A stretch of DNA of 64,000 nucleotides from contig NZ_JAKFZS010000004.1 of the NCBI RefSeq assembly GCF_021654285.1, positions 1 through 64,000 on the forward strand, written 5' to 3'. Positions 52,574 to 62,152 of the stretch are shown piece after piece. Source of the DNA: Pseudoalteromonas luteoviolacea. Its GTDB lineage: Bacteria; Pseudomonadota; Gammaproteobacteria; Enterobacterales; Alteromonadaceae. Numbering within the stretch: the stretch's first letter is position 1; each line of letters begins with the position of its first letter. A model generated the notes under the pieces. The model ran no database searches. It was not told the DNA's origin and saw only the letters and a program-made list of their open reading frames with translations. Both the position numbers and the translations under genes were made by a program.

Positions 52574-53629
52574 ATGGCACAAAAACTCTTCTTAATTTGT
52601 CTTTTTTGGATGTGCAGCTCGACGTTTGCGATAGAGGTAACGGATCTATATGAAGCGACGTTAGTGGTGGACGATAAAACGCGAGCCACTCGGGCCAAGG
52701 CGAGTCAAGATGCACTTGACCAAGTGATTAAAAAGCTCACTGGCAAGGCCGGCCATAGTAACCACCCTGTAATTAAAAAAAGCAAAAGGCGTATTTCAGA
52801 TTATATGCTCAAGTACGAGTATATCGAGCATGCTAACCAAGAGCTGAAAATAAGAGTGCGCTTTGAAGCAGAAAAAGTTGAAAACCTAGTCAGGGAAAGT
52901 GGTTTTGGCTTGTGGGGTAACAGACGGCCTTTAATCGCTATTTGGTTGGTGATTGAAGATAACCTAAGGCGCGACTTTGTCACGCAAGAGAGTTACCCAC
53001 AATTAGAGCGATTAATATATGACACGGCAGCTGAGTGGGGGATCCCCGTTGTCGTGCCCTTGATGGACTTAACTGACCGCGCTCAGGTTGGTATTGCAGA
53101 GGTATGGGGAAATTTCTCTGAGCCAGTTGAAGCTGCATCGGTCCGTTATAATGCTGAGCGAGTGATTACAGGACGTTTATTTAAACAGCCAAACTCTAGC
53201 AGCTGGCAACTAGATTGGCGGTATACTGACGCGGATATGTTTGAGTCTGTACAACTTGTGGGCGACAAGCAGCAGTTATTGATTTCAATGATTAATGACA
53301 TGTCAGCGGCGTTGGCGAGCGAATATATCATTGACCCCACCAAGTCTTACGCAACCAATAGCACCGTGATCACGGTGGATGGATTAAGAACGTTTGATAA
53401 AATCGAGCGAGCGAAAAGAGAGCTATTAACTATTAGTACTGTCAATAATGTCGATGTCATCTATCGCAACAGGCAACAAGTTCAATTTGAAGTTGAGCAT
53501 TTATCTTCTGTGTCAGATTTACAAAAATCACTTAAACTTGAGCAATCGTTTGAAGTGTACGTCGATCCCAGAGCATTTCACCAAGTCGTCAGCGCTGAAA
53601 ACTTAAGGTACAGCTGGGTAGGGCAGTAA
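52574..53629 (+). CDS. DUF2066 domain protein
   Basis: A protein of about 351 residues with a signal peptide (MAQKLFLICLFWMCSSTFA). DUF2066 is recognised from EVTDLYEATLVVDDKTRATRAKASQDALDQVIKKLTGKAG and the RPLIAIWLVIEDN stretch. Its function is unknown, but it commonly precedes hda in this group, as it does here (2 nt gap), and it probably acts in the periplasm. The ATG at 52574 is used; an in-frame TTG at 52556 has no well-placed ribosome binding site. Confidence 0.85.
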   Translation: MAQKLFLICLFWMCSSTFAIEVTDLYEATLVVDDKTRATRAKASQDALDQVIKKLTGKAGHSNHPVIKKSKRRISDYMLKYEYIEHANQELKIRVRFEAEKVENLVRESGFGLWGNRRPLIAIWLVIEDNLRRDFVTQESYPQLERLIYDTAAEWGIPVVVPLMDLTDRAQVGIAEVWGNFSEPVEAASVRYNAERVITGRLFKQPNSSSWQLDWRYTDADMFESVQLVGDKQQLLISMINDMSAALASEYIIDPTKSYATNSTVITVDGLRTFDKIERAKRELLTISTVNNVDVIYRNRQQVQFEVEHLSSVSDLQKSLKLEQSFEVYVDPRAFHQVVSAENLRYSWVGQ

Positions 53630-53631
53630 TC

Positions 53632-54336
53632 ATGTTAGATCCTATGCAGTTAGCTTTACCTGTAACACTACCGGATGATGAGACATTCACGTCTTATTTC
53701 GGTGGTGAAGAATCACTGGAAGTCACGCATTTAAAGAAAGCGCTGAGCGACATTCAGGCGAGTTTCCAATTTACTTATTTGTGTGGTTTGGCCGACTCTG
53801 GTAAATCCCACTTGTTGTATGCAACGTGTATTCACGCTCAAGAACTTGGCCTTTCAACCATTTTACTTTCATTGAGAGAGGTCATTAAATTTGGCCCTGA
53901 TGTATTGGAAGGCCTAGATGCGCTCGATGTAGTCTGTATTGATGACGTGCATCTAGTGGCGGGTGATGAAGCGATGGAAAAAGCACTCTTTAACTTTTTT
54001 AATCGCTTTAACGAAGCGGGAAAGTGTTTGGTGATGACCGCGGATCTCTTACCAAATATGCTTAACATCGAATTGCCTGATTTAGAATCTCGATTGGCGT
54101 GGGGTACCACCTTTCAGATCCGTTCCATGAGTGATGATGATAAAGCTGAGGCGCTGGTCAAGCGTGCGCACATGCGTGGGCTTGAATTAAGTGATGAATG
54201 TGCACGATTTTTATTGACCAGATTAAGCCGAGATATGCGAGCATTATTGGATGTTTTGGACAAGTTGGACCACGCATCCATGGCCGCACAGCGAAAACTT
54301 ACCATTCCTTTTATAAAAGCAACACTAAAGCTGTGA
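53632..54336 (+). CDS. hda: Hda, DnaA regulatory inactivator
   Basis: A 234-residue DnaA-like AAA protein. The N-terminal clamp-binding motif is QLALPV (residues 6-11). A Walker A-like GLADSGKSHLL (~46-56) and Walker B VVCIDDVHLV (~102-111) follow. Hda with the DNA-loaded beta clamp stimulates DnaA-ATP hydrolysis after initiation and so prevents re-initiation. It begins 2 nt after the DUF2066 stop and is likely cotranscribed with it. A hairpin follows. Confidence 0.95.
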   Translation: MLDPMQLALPVTLPDDETFTSYFGGEESLEVTHLKKALSDIQASFQFTYLCGLADSGKSHLLYATCIHAQELGLSTILLSLREVIKFGPDVLEGLDALDVVCIDDVHLVAGDEAMEKALFNFFNRFNEAGKCLVMTADLLPNMLNIELPDLESRLAWGTTFQIRSMSDDDKAEALVKRAHMRGLELSDECARFLLTRLSRDMRALLDVLDKLDHASMAAQRKLTIPFIKATLKL

Positions 54337-54340
54337 ATTT

Positions 54341-55401
<1,061 letters not shown>

Positions 55402-55414
55402 GAGCGAACCAAAA

Positions 55415-57802
55415 ATGAAATTTAGTGAAAAGTGGCTAAGAGAGTGGGTAAATCCTGCGATTGATACGGATGCTCTTTCTGAACAGCTTTCTATGGCAGG
55501 TTTAGAGGTAGATGGTGTAGATCCGGTTGCTGGTGATTTTGATGGTGTAGTCATTGGTGAAGTCGTTGAGTGTGGCCAACACCCAGATGCAGACAAGCTT
55601 CGCGTAACCAAAGTAAATGTTGGCGAAGAAGAACTACTAGACATCGTATGTGGCGCAGCAAACTGCCGTGCAGGTCTAAAAGTAGCGGTAGCTAAAGTTG
55701 GCGCGGTTTTACCTGGCGGCTTTAAAATTAAAAAAGCGAAGCTACGCGGTCAGCCTTCTCACGGTATGCTTTGTGCGTTTGAAGAGCTTGGCATGGCAGA
55801 AAGCTCTGATGGTATTTTAGAATTACCAGCGGATGCTACAACTGGTCAAAATATTCGTGAATATTTCGCGCTTGATGATGTAACCATCGATGTTGATTTA
55901 ACGGCAAACCGCAGTGACTGTTTAGGTATTAAAGGTCTTGCACGTGAAGTGGGTGTATTAAACGGTCTAGATGTAACCGAAGTTACTATCGACACAGTTG
56001 AGCCAACCATTGATGACAAGATTGATATTGAGCTAGTAGATAGCGACGCATGTCCTCGTTATTTAGGTCGTGTTATCAAGGGTATTAACCTTGACGCTGA
56101 GTCACCACTTTGGATGGTAGAAAAACTACGTCGTTCAGGTATTCGTTCAATTGACCCTGTTGTTGATGTGACTAACTATGTATTACTTGAGCTAGGTCAT
56201 CCGATGCACGCATTCGACCTTGCTGCTATCTCTGGTGGCATCAAGGTACGTAAAGCACAGCAAGATGAAGAATTAGTATTGCTAGATGGCAATACCGCTA
56301 AGCTTAATACATCAACATTACTGATTGCTGACCACGAAAAAGCGTTAGCAATGGCGGGTATTTTTGGTGGTGAAGCATCTGGTGTTAAAGAGGGTACTCA
56401 AGATATCCTACTTGAAAGTGCTTTCTTCAACCCACTTGCAATTGCTGGTCAAGCACGTAGTTATGGCCTACATACTGATGCATCTCACCGTTACGAGCGT
56501 GGTGTAGATCACCAGCTACAGCGTGATGCTATGGAGCGTGCGACGGCATTGCTACTTGAAATTGTGGGTGGTGAAGCAGGTCCGGTTGTTGAAGCGGTTT
56601 CTGATGCTGACTTACCTGCGGCGAAATCAGTCACACTTCGTCGTGAGCGTTTAGACCGTGTTATCGGTTATCACATTGAAGATGCTAAAGTAACTGATAT
56701 TTTGACACGTCTTGGCCTTGAGGTATCGGTTGAAGCGGGTCAGTGGCAAGCACAAGTGCCAAGTTACCGTTTTGATATCAGTATTGAAGAAGATCTTATC
56801 GAAGAAGTTGCACGCGTATTTGGCTACAACAACATTCCAAATGTTGCGCCAACTGCAGCACTTAAAATGACAGATCACCAAGAGGCATCTGTACCAGTTT
56901 CACGTTTCCGCAATGAACTTGTTGCTCGCGGTTACCAAGAAGCTATTACGTACAGCTTCGTAGACCCTAAGAAGCAAGCACTGCTTCATCCACAAAGCGA
57001 TGCGCTTGTGTTACCTCACCCAATTTCTGTTGAAATGTCAGCAATGCGTGTGAGTTTAATGCCGGGTCTTGTGAACGCCTTGGTATATAACCAAAACCGT
57101 CAGCAATCACGTATTCGTTTCTTTGAGCATGGTTTAAAGTTCATTAAAGACGAAAGCGCAGAAAACGGTGTACGTCAAAGCGCAGTGATTGGTGGTATTG
57201 TCTATGGTAATACGCACAACGAACACTGGGGTATTGAAAGTCGCAAAGTTGATTTCTTTGATATTAAAGGCGATGTTGAAGCATTACTTGCAGTTTGCAA
57301 CGACCCTGCTAGATTTACTTTTAAAGCCGAAGCAAGTGATGGTTTACATCCTGGTCAATCAGCAGCGATTTATGCTGATGGCGTAAAAGTTGGATTTATT
57401 GGTGCGATACACCCTCAATTACAAAAGTCGTTAGAATTGAACGACACAGCGTTTGTATTTGAGGTAGAAGTGGATGCAATTTCACAAAGAAAGCTGCCAG
57501 AAGCGGTTAGTATCTCAAAATTTCCATCAAATCGCAGAGATATTGCTATTTTAGTTGCAGATGATGTAAAAATAGGCGATATTTTAGAAAGCATTGAGAA
57601 AGTTGGCGGAAATCAATTAGTTGACCTAAACTTATTCGATGTGTATAAGGGCAAAGGTATTGAACCCGATTATAAGAGTTTAGCCATCGCCCTAACCCTA
57701 CAAAACGTTGATAAAACGCTCGAAGAGAAAGATATCAACGAAGTTGTAGACAGAGTCGTGGCCGAATTGGCCAAACAATTTAATGCATCGTTGAGGGACT
57801 AG
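55415..57802 (+). CDS. pheT: phenylalanine-tRNA ligase beta subunit
   Basis: 795 residues, the normal length. Domains in order: tRNA-binding OB fold (~39-150, [26 protein letters not shown]), B3/B4 editing domain (~210-390), B5 (~400-470), core, and the anticodon-binding FDX-ACB domain (~700-795, [15 protein letters not shown]). It starts 13 nt after pheS. It is essential and pairs with PheS to charge tRNA-Phe and to remove mischarged Tyr. Confidence 0.98.
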   Translation: MKFSEKWLREWVNPAIDTDALSEQLSMAGLEVDGVDPVAGDFDGVVIGEVVECGQHPDADKLRVTKVNVGEEELLDIVCGAANCRAGLKVAVAKVGAVLPGGFKIKKAKLRGQPSHGMLCAFEELGMAESSDGILELPADATTGQNIREYFALDDVTIDVDLTANRSDCLGIKGLAREVGVLNGLDVTEVTIDTVEPTIDDKIDIELVDSDACPRYLGRVIKGINLDAESPLWMVEKLRRSGIRSIDPVVDVTNYVLLELGHPMHAFDLAAISGGIKVRKAQQDEELVLLDGNTAKLNTSTLLIADHEKALAMAGIFGGEASGVKEGTQDILLESAFFNPLAIAGQARSYGLHTDASHRYERGVDHQLQRDAMERATALLLEIVGGEAGPVVEAVSDADLPAAKSVTLRRERLDRVIGYHIEDAKVTDILTRLGLEVSVEAGQWQAQVPSYRFDISIEEDLIEEVARVFGYNNIPNVAPTAALKMTDHQEASVPVSRFRNELVARGYQEAITYSFVDPKKQALLHPQSDALVLPHPISVEMSAMRVSLMPGLVNALVYNQNRQQSRIRFFEHGLKFIKDESAENGVRQSAVIGGIVYGNTHNEHWGIESRKVDFFDIKGDVEALLAVCNDPARFTFKAEASDGLHPGQSAAIYADGVKVGFIGAIHPQLQKSLELNDTAFVFEVEVDAISQRKLPEAVSISKFPSNRRDIAILVADDVKIGDILESIEKVGGNQLVDLNLFDVYKGKGIEPDYKSLAIALTLQNVDKTLEEKDINEVVDRVVAELAKQFNASLRD

Positions 57803-57804
57803 AT

Positions 57805-58104
57805 ATGGCGCTTACTAAAGCCGACATAGCTGAACACCTATTTGAAAAACTGGGGATAAATAAAAAGGATGCCAAAGACTTAGTTGAAGCGTTTTTTGAA
57901 GAAATCCGCTCAGCGCTTGAAAACGGAGAGCAGGTTAAACTCTCTGGCTTTGGCAATTTCGACCTGCGTGATAAAAAACAACGCCCAGGTAGAAATCCTA
58001 AAACTGGAGAAGATATACCTATTTCTGCAAGGCGTGTAGTAACTTTTCGACCAGGTCAGAAGTTAAAAACTCGTGTTGAAGTAGGCACAAGCAAGAACCT
58101 GTAA
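57805..58104 (+). CDS. ihfA: integration host factor alpha subunit
   Basis: 99 residues, with the HU/IHF fold: [56 protein letters not shown] (the intercalating Pro lies in RNPKTG) and [16 protein letters not shown]. It bends DNA as a heterodimer with IhfB and could assist the tyrosine integrase of the island. It begins 2 nt after the pheT stop, so it is coupled. Confidence 0.98.
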   Translation: MALTKADIAEHLFEKLGINKKDAKDLVEAFFEEIRSALENGEQVKLSGFGNFDLRDKKQRPGRNPKTGEDIPISARRVVTFRPGQKLKTRVEVGTSKNL

Positions 58105-58151
58105 GCCAAATAACGGGGTAGTTTCTCCCCTTTATTTGTAAGGCTTTACAT

Positions 58152-58183
58152 CAAAGGGTTTACTCGCAAGGGTAAACCCTTTG
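58152..58183 (+). terminator. terminator-like hairpin after ihfA
   Basis: CAAAGGGTTTAC / GTAAACCCTTTG is a perfect 12-bp stem with an 8-nt loop, about 50 nt after the ihfA stop. A weaker GGGG/CCCC hairpin followed by TTTATTT lies between (58115-58130) and may be the actual intrinsic terminator. Confidence 0.7.
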
Positions 58184-58245
58184 TCATATATTGGTAATAT
58201 TAACTCTCTACACTTTCGTAACTTCTTTTATCTTGAGGTTCTAAC

Positions 58246-59835
58246 TTGGGTCAGAGGCTGTCAGTTTGGACTAATCATTCTAAAAATGTTGTAGTTTCTT
58301 GGCTGATCTGCTCTTTTCTTTTTGGCCTTATATCCACGTTTATTTACATTCAGCATGCAGAATCTAATAGAGCTGATGTTAGGGCGATGGCTGAGCGCGT
58401 CATACTCGATTTTGGATCTCAGCTAAATAATGTTGATACTTTTTTACATCAATCCGATAGCATTGATGTGCAATGCTCTGCTGCAACCATTCAACAGATG
58501 AGGCAATTCGTCTTTAAACACCCAGCAGTGAGCGAAATTGGCATTGTTAACCCCAGTGGCGAGCTCGTATGCAATTCTTTTGGCTTACTTCCTACCCCTA
58601 TGTTCATTAGCGAGCCACCTAAGAAACGAGGGCTAAGATATCATGGCCCCATTATTTCTGAGTTTTTGCAAGTGTCCGCATTTGTATTGGCACGAACTCG
58701 GCATGACGGTTATGAGGTCAATGCCTTGCTGCCTACCGAGTGGATAAAGGATATGCTGCACTTGAGTAAATACAGTGAACTTGATTACATCGCCATTGTG
58801 GATAGTGAAACTGGGGTCCCGGTCTTTTTACAAGGCGACTATAGCTTGCCGCTAGGGCACTCGATTTTCCCTGTAGTGCAAAACATTGAGCTTGAGAAAG
58901 TATTTGATGATCAAACCCGTAAGTTTATACATATAAGACCATTTAAAAATGTGCCGCAATTATCGGTCGTGGTCAGTAAAAATGCGCGTTATTTAGGTCT
59001 GCCAAGTCCAGTATGGCTAACTGCACTTTGCTTGATGTACGTATTATCTTGGTTAGGTCTGGTGTTATTACTCAACCATTATGATAAACGCGTGTTAAGT
59101 AGCCGAGCCTTGTTGCTAGGGGCACTAAACCGACAAGAGTTATTCAATGTATATCAGCCCTTAATTGATGCAAAGACGCAAAATATTCTCGGTGCTGAAG
59201 TATTGATAAGATGGATGCATCCTGTGGAGGGAGAGCTTGGACCGACTTACTTTGTACCTGAGGCCGAGCGAGACGGCACCGTTTTGGAGATGTCTCTATA
59301 CCAAATAGATAAAGCGATATCTGATCTGGCGCCAGTAATAGCAGTTAAGCCAGATTTTAAAGTCTCTTTTAATGTCAATGGCTACCTCTTGAGTTGCCCA
59401 AGCTATATTAAAAAATTGTGTGAAGCAAAGAGTGTGTTTAATAACTTGACCATAGAGCTCACTGAACGAGACGTGTTATCCCAAACTAAAATTAAGTCGG
59501 TACTTTATCAGCTAGTGGAGTTAGGGGTTGAGATTGCCATTGATGATTTTGGAACGGGTTACTGTGGATTACAATATTTACAGAGCTTTCCAATAGACTT
59601 GTTGAAAATAGATCAAAGTTTTGTGGCCTCTATTGGGCTTGATAATCTGCAATCCCCTGTATTGAACGCAGTGATTGAAATGGCTGATAAATTAGAGAAA
59701 AAGTTGATAGCCGAAGGCGTTGAAACACAATTACAAGCTGATTACCTCAGTGCTCGTGGTGTGGTAGTACATCAAGGTTGGTACTATAGTAAAGCATTGA
59801 AAATTAGTGCGTTTAAGAATTTAATAAAGGAATGA
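58246..59835 (+). CDS. CSS-motif sensor EAL-domain cyclic di-GMP phosphodiesterase
   Basis: 529 residues from a TTG start with GAGG about 8 nt upstream. Membrane helix (~17-37), periplasmic CSS-motif domain (~40-245) with two Cys (VQCSAAT and ELVCNSFG), second helix (~250-275), then an EAL domain (~285-529). The signature reads EVL (Glu318) rather than EAL, but NVNG, ELTER, IDDFGTG and KIDQSF are intact, so it is probably active. Periplasmic disulphide formation controls this family in E. coli. It follows ihfA on the same strand after terminators and has its own promoter. Confidence 0.92.
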   Translation: MGQRLSVWTNHSKNVVVSWLICSFLFGLISTFIYIQHAESNRADVRAMAERVILDFGSQLNNVDTFLHQSDSIDVQCSAATIQQMRQFVFKHPAVSEIGIVNPSGELVCNSFGLLPTPMFISEPPKKRGLRYHGPIISEFLQVSAFVLARTRHDGYEVNALLPTEWIKDMLHLSKYSELDYIAIVDSETGVPVFLQGDYSLPLGHSIFPVVQNIELEKVFDDQTRKFIHIRPFKNVPQLSVVVSKNARYLGLPSPVWLTALCLMYVLSWLGLVLLLNHYDKRVLSSRALLLGALNRQELFNVYQPLIDAKTQNILGAEVLIRWMHPVEGELGPTYFVPEAERDGTVLEMSLYQIDKAISDLAPVIAVKPDFKVSFNVNGYLLSCPSYIKKLCEAKSVFNNLTIELTERDVLSQTKIKSVLYQLVELGVEIAIDDFGTGYCGLQYLQSFPIDLLKIDQSFVASIGLDNLQSPVLNAVIEMADKLEKKLIAEGVETQLQADYLSARGVVVHQGWYYSKALKISAFKNLIKE

Positions 59836-59859
59836 AAAAGCCCCATAAATGGGGCTTTT
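59836..59859. terminator. bidirectional terminator between the EAL gene and the glucosidase gene
   Basis: AAAAGCCCC / GGGGCTTTT is a 9-bp perfect stem with a 6-nt loop directly after the EAL gene stop, 13 nt before the end of the convergent glucosidase gene. Confidence 0.9.
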
Positions 59860-59872
59860 GAGGTCATCTGTG

Positions 59873-61495
59873 TTAGATAGATGCGAAATAGCAGCCGTAA
59901 CCGGGCAGGGTGACGGTACCTGCTTTTAGCTCACCGGTTTGGTGAGCCAGTTCATCCATGGAAACCTTTATGTCTTGTTCGACCACAAATTCAGAAGTTT
60001 GTTCCGTCAAATTAAACAAACAAAGCAACTTTTTGTCTTCTAATGTTCTATAAAAGGCTAAAATTGGCTCTTTGGTCGTTACAAATTCGATATTTCCTGT
60101 GACAAGCTCTGGGCGCGTTTTTCGCCAAGCTAAAAATGCGCGATATTGTGCCAAGATAGAATTATCATCCTGCTCTTGAAGATCTACCGCAGTTTGCGCG
60201 TGTGCATCAGCAACAGGTAACCAAGGCTTACCTTGTGTAAAGCCAGCATGTGCTTGTTCCACAGACCAAGGCATTGGTGTGCGACAGCCATCTCTGCCTT
60301 TAAAGTTTGGCCAGAATGTTATGCCATAAGGGTCTTGAAGGTCTTCAAATGCAACCTGTGCTTCACCTAATCCAAGTTCTTCACCTTGATACATACAAAC
60401 GCTGCCACGCAGTGAGCCAAGTAAGGCGGTGAGCATTTTCACTTGCTGAGGGTTTACTGTTTGGCCGTCTTTAGACCAGCGACTGGCTACACGTTCAACG
60501 TCATGATTGCTAAATGCCCAACATGGCCAGCCTTCGGTCATCACAGCCTCTAGGCGTGATACCGTTTCGCGAATATATTCAGCGCTGTAATCATTGGTCA
60601 GTAGCTCAAAGCTGTATCCCATATGCAGTTTGTCACCACCGGATGTGTACTCTGCCATGGTTTTAAGAGAGTCTTCTGACGAAATCTCCCCCAAACTGAC
60701 CGTACCCGGATACTCGTTAAGCAGGGCACGGATCTCAGCCATAAAATCCAAGTTTTCCGGTTGCGTGTTATTGTAATAGTGGTACTGGAACGCGTAAGGG
60801 TTGTCTTCGCTAAACCCTCGGCCCTGTCTCAATTCTTTTGGTTTAGCAGGGTTGTCCTTCAGTTCACTATCATGGAAGCAGAAGTTAATCGCATCCAAAC
60901 GGAAACCGTCCACACCTTTGTCTAGCCAGAATTTGACGTTGTCTAATACCGCTTGACGAACTTGCGGGTTGTGGAAGTTTAAATCAGGTTGCTCAGTTAA
61001 GAAGTTGTGTAAATAGTACTGGCATCTTCTCGGTTCCCATTGCCACGCAACGCCGCCAAAAATAGACAACCAGTTATTAGGAGGACTGCCATCTGGTTTA
61101 GCATCAGCCCACACGTACCAGTCAGATTTTTCGTTGTTTTTATCTTGACGGCTTTCGACAAACCATGGGTGCTCATTGGAAGTGTGACTGAGAACCTGAT
61201 CAATAATAATTTTGATATCACGCTGATGCGCTTGAGCAATCAAGTTATCAAAGTCTTCAATATTTCCAAACATAGGATCAATATCTCGATAGTCACTGAT
61301 ATCGTATCCAAAGTCTTTCATCGGCGATTTAAAAAATGGGGATATCCAAATCGCATCAACGCCTAATGACTTTATGTAGTCAAGACGTTCAATGATGCCA
61401 TTAAGGTCACCAATACCATCACCTTTGGTGTCTTTAAAACTGCGTGGGTAAACCTGATAGATTACCGCACCTTTCCACCATTCATTTTGCGCCAT
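59873..61495 (-). CDS. GH13 alpha-glucosidase (oligo-1,6-glucosidase / maltase type)
   Basis: The ATG at 61495, with GGAG upstream, gives 540 residues starting MAQNEWWKGAVIYQVYPRSF, the usual family start; a start 11 codons earlier is rejected. A cytoplasmic (no signal peptide) TIM-barrel enzyme with the conserved regions DQVLSHTS, DGFRLDAINF (nucleophile Asp), LGEISSED (acid Glu) and FSNHDVER (Asp). It cleaves terminal alpha-linked glucose from malto-oligosaccharides. It is divergent from a TonB-dependent receptor, with shared operator candidates, which fits a maltodextrin uptake locus. Confidence 0.92.
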   Translation of the reverse strand: MAQNEWWKGAVIYQVYPRSFKDTKGDGIGDLNGIIERLDYIKSLGVDAIWISPFFKSPMKDFGYDISDYRDIDPMFGNIEDFDNLIAQAHQRDIKIIIDQVLSHTSNEHPWFVESRQDKNNEKSDWYVWADAKPDGSPPNNWLSIFGGVAWQWEPRRCQYYLHNFLTEQPDLNFHNPQVRQAVLDNVKFWLDKGVDGFRLDAINFCFHDSELKDNPAKPKELRQGRGFSEDNPYAFQYHYYNNTQPENLDFMAEIRALLNEYPGTVSLGEISSEDSLKTMAEYTSGGDKLHMGYSFELLTNDYSAEYIRETVSRLEAVMTEGWPCWAFSNHDVERVASRWSKDGQTVNPQQVKMLTALLGSLRGSVCMYQGEELGLGEAQVAFEDLQDPYGITFWPNFKGRDGCRTPMPWSVEQAHAGFTQGKPWLPVADAHAQTAVDLQEQDDNSILAQYRAFLAWRKTRPELVTGNIEFVTTKEPILAFYRTLEDKKLLCLFNLTEQTSEFVVEQDIKVSMDELAHQTGELKAGTVTLPGYGCYFASI

Positions 61496-61625
61496 GCACG
61501 ATTCTCCAGCTTTGTGCAGTGAAGCCACTTCTTAAAGCGAACTAAGCCAGCTAAAAGTATAAAGTGCTTCTGGTCGTTAATATTGTCGAAAAGCATACGG
61601 CATGCATGCATTTGAGTAAAAAAAC

Positions 61626-61639
61626 TGCATACGTATGCA
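61626..61639. promoter_or_regulatory. candidate LacI-family operator near the glucosidase gene
   Basis: TGCATAC-GTATGCA is a perfect 14-bp palindrome with the central CG typical of LacI-family sites, about 130 bp upstream of the glucosidase start. A degenerate relative (GCATACG-GCATGC) lies at 61593-61606. A MalR-type repressor is the obvious candidate but none is in the window. Confidence 0.65.
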
Positions 61640-61985
61640 TTTAAAATATTATGAAATTTTGACAAATCTCTGACAATTGAAGGTTTACTAAATCATCTTT
61701 ACCAATTTATAGTGAAGAAAGTCGCTGTTCTGCTTTTACGAGCCTTTTGGCGATTAAAATTGGTAATACCAATTTCATTTTAATGTATTCAACACTCAAC
61801 TATATGATGATTTTTATGTCATACTCTTTCTGCTTAGCGCTTGAGTTACTTGCTTGTAAAATATACTTAAATGTATTGCTGGAATTGTTAACTTTGGTTG
61901 CATTTTAAATAAAGTTAATAAAAGCATAGGTTTATAAGCTTTTTAAGACGACTTTTTTGAAGTTCATGCCTGCTCACCTTTCTTT

Positions 61986-61999
61986 GAATACGTATGCAT
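61986..61999. promoter_or_regulatory. second operator candidate near the TonB-dependent receptor gene
   Basis: GAATACGTATGCAT matches the 61626-61639 palindrome in its central TACGTATGCA and lies about 155 bp upstream of the receptor start. Similar sites before both divergent genes support joint control. The rest of 61496-62152 is AT-rich promoter DNA without a gene. Confidence 0.6.
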
Positions 62000-62152
62000 A
62001 AAGTTGTGGCTAGCCAAGTCACAACGCTAATATGGCGGGTGACAACAAAATTAACGTCAAATGAATTTATTTTTGCAGTTTTACTATCAATCTCTGCATT
62101 AGGTAAATAACAACAAAGCGACGTACAAAAAAGCTAATTGGGATAAAACATT

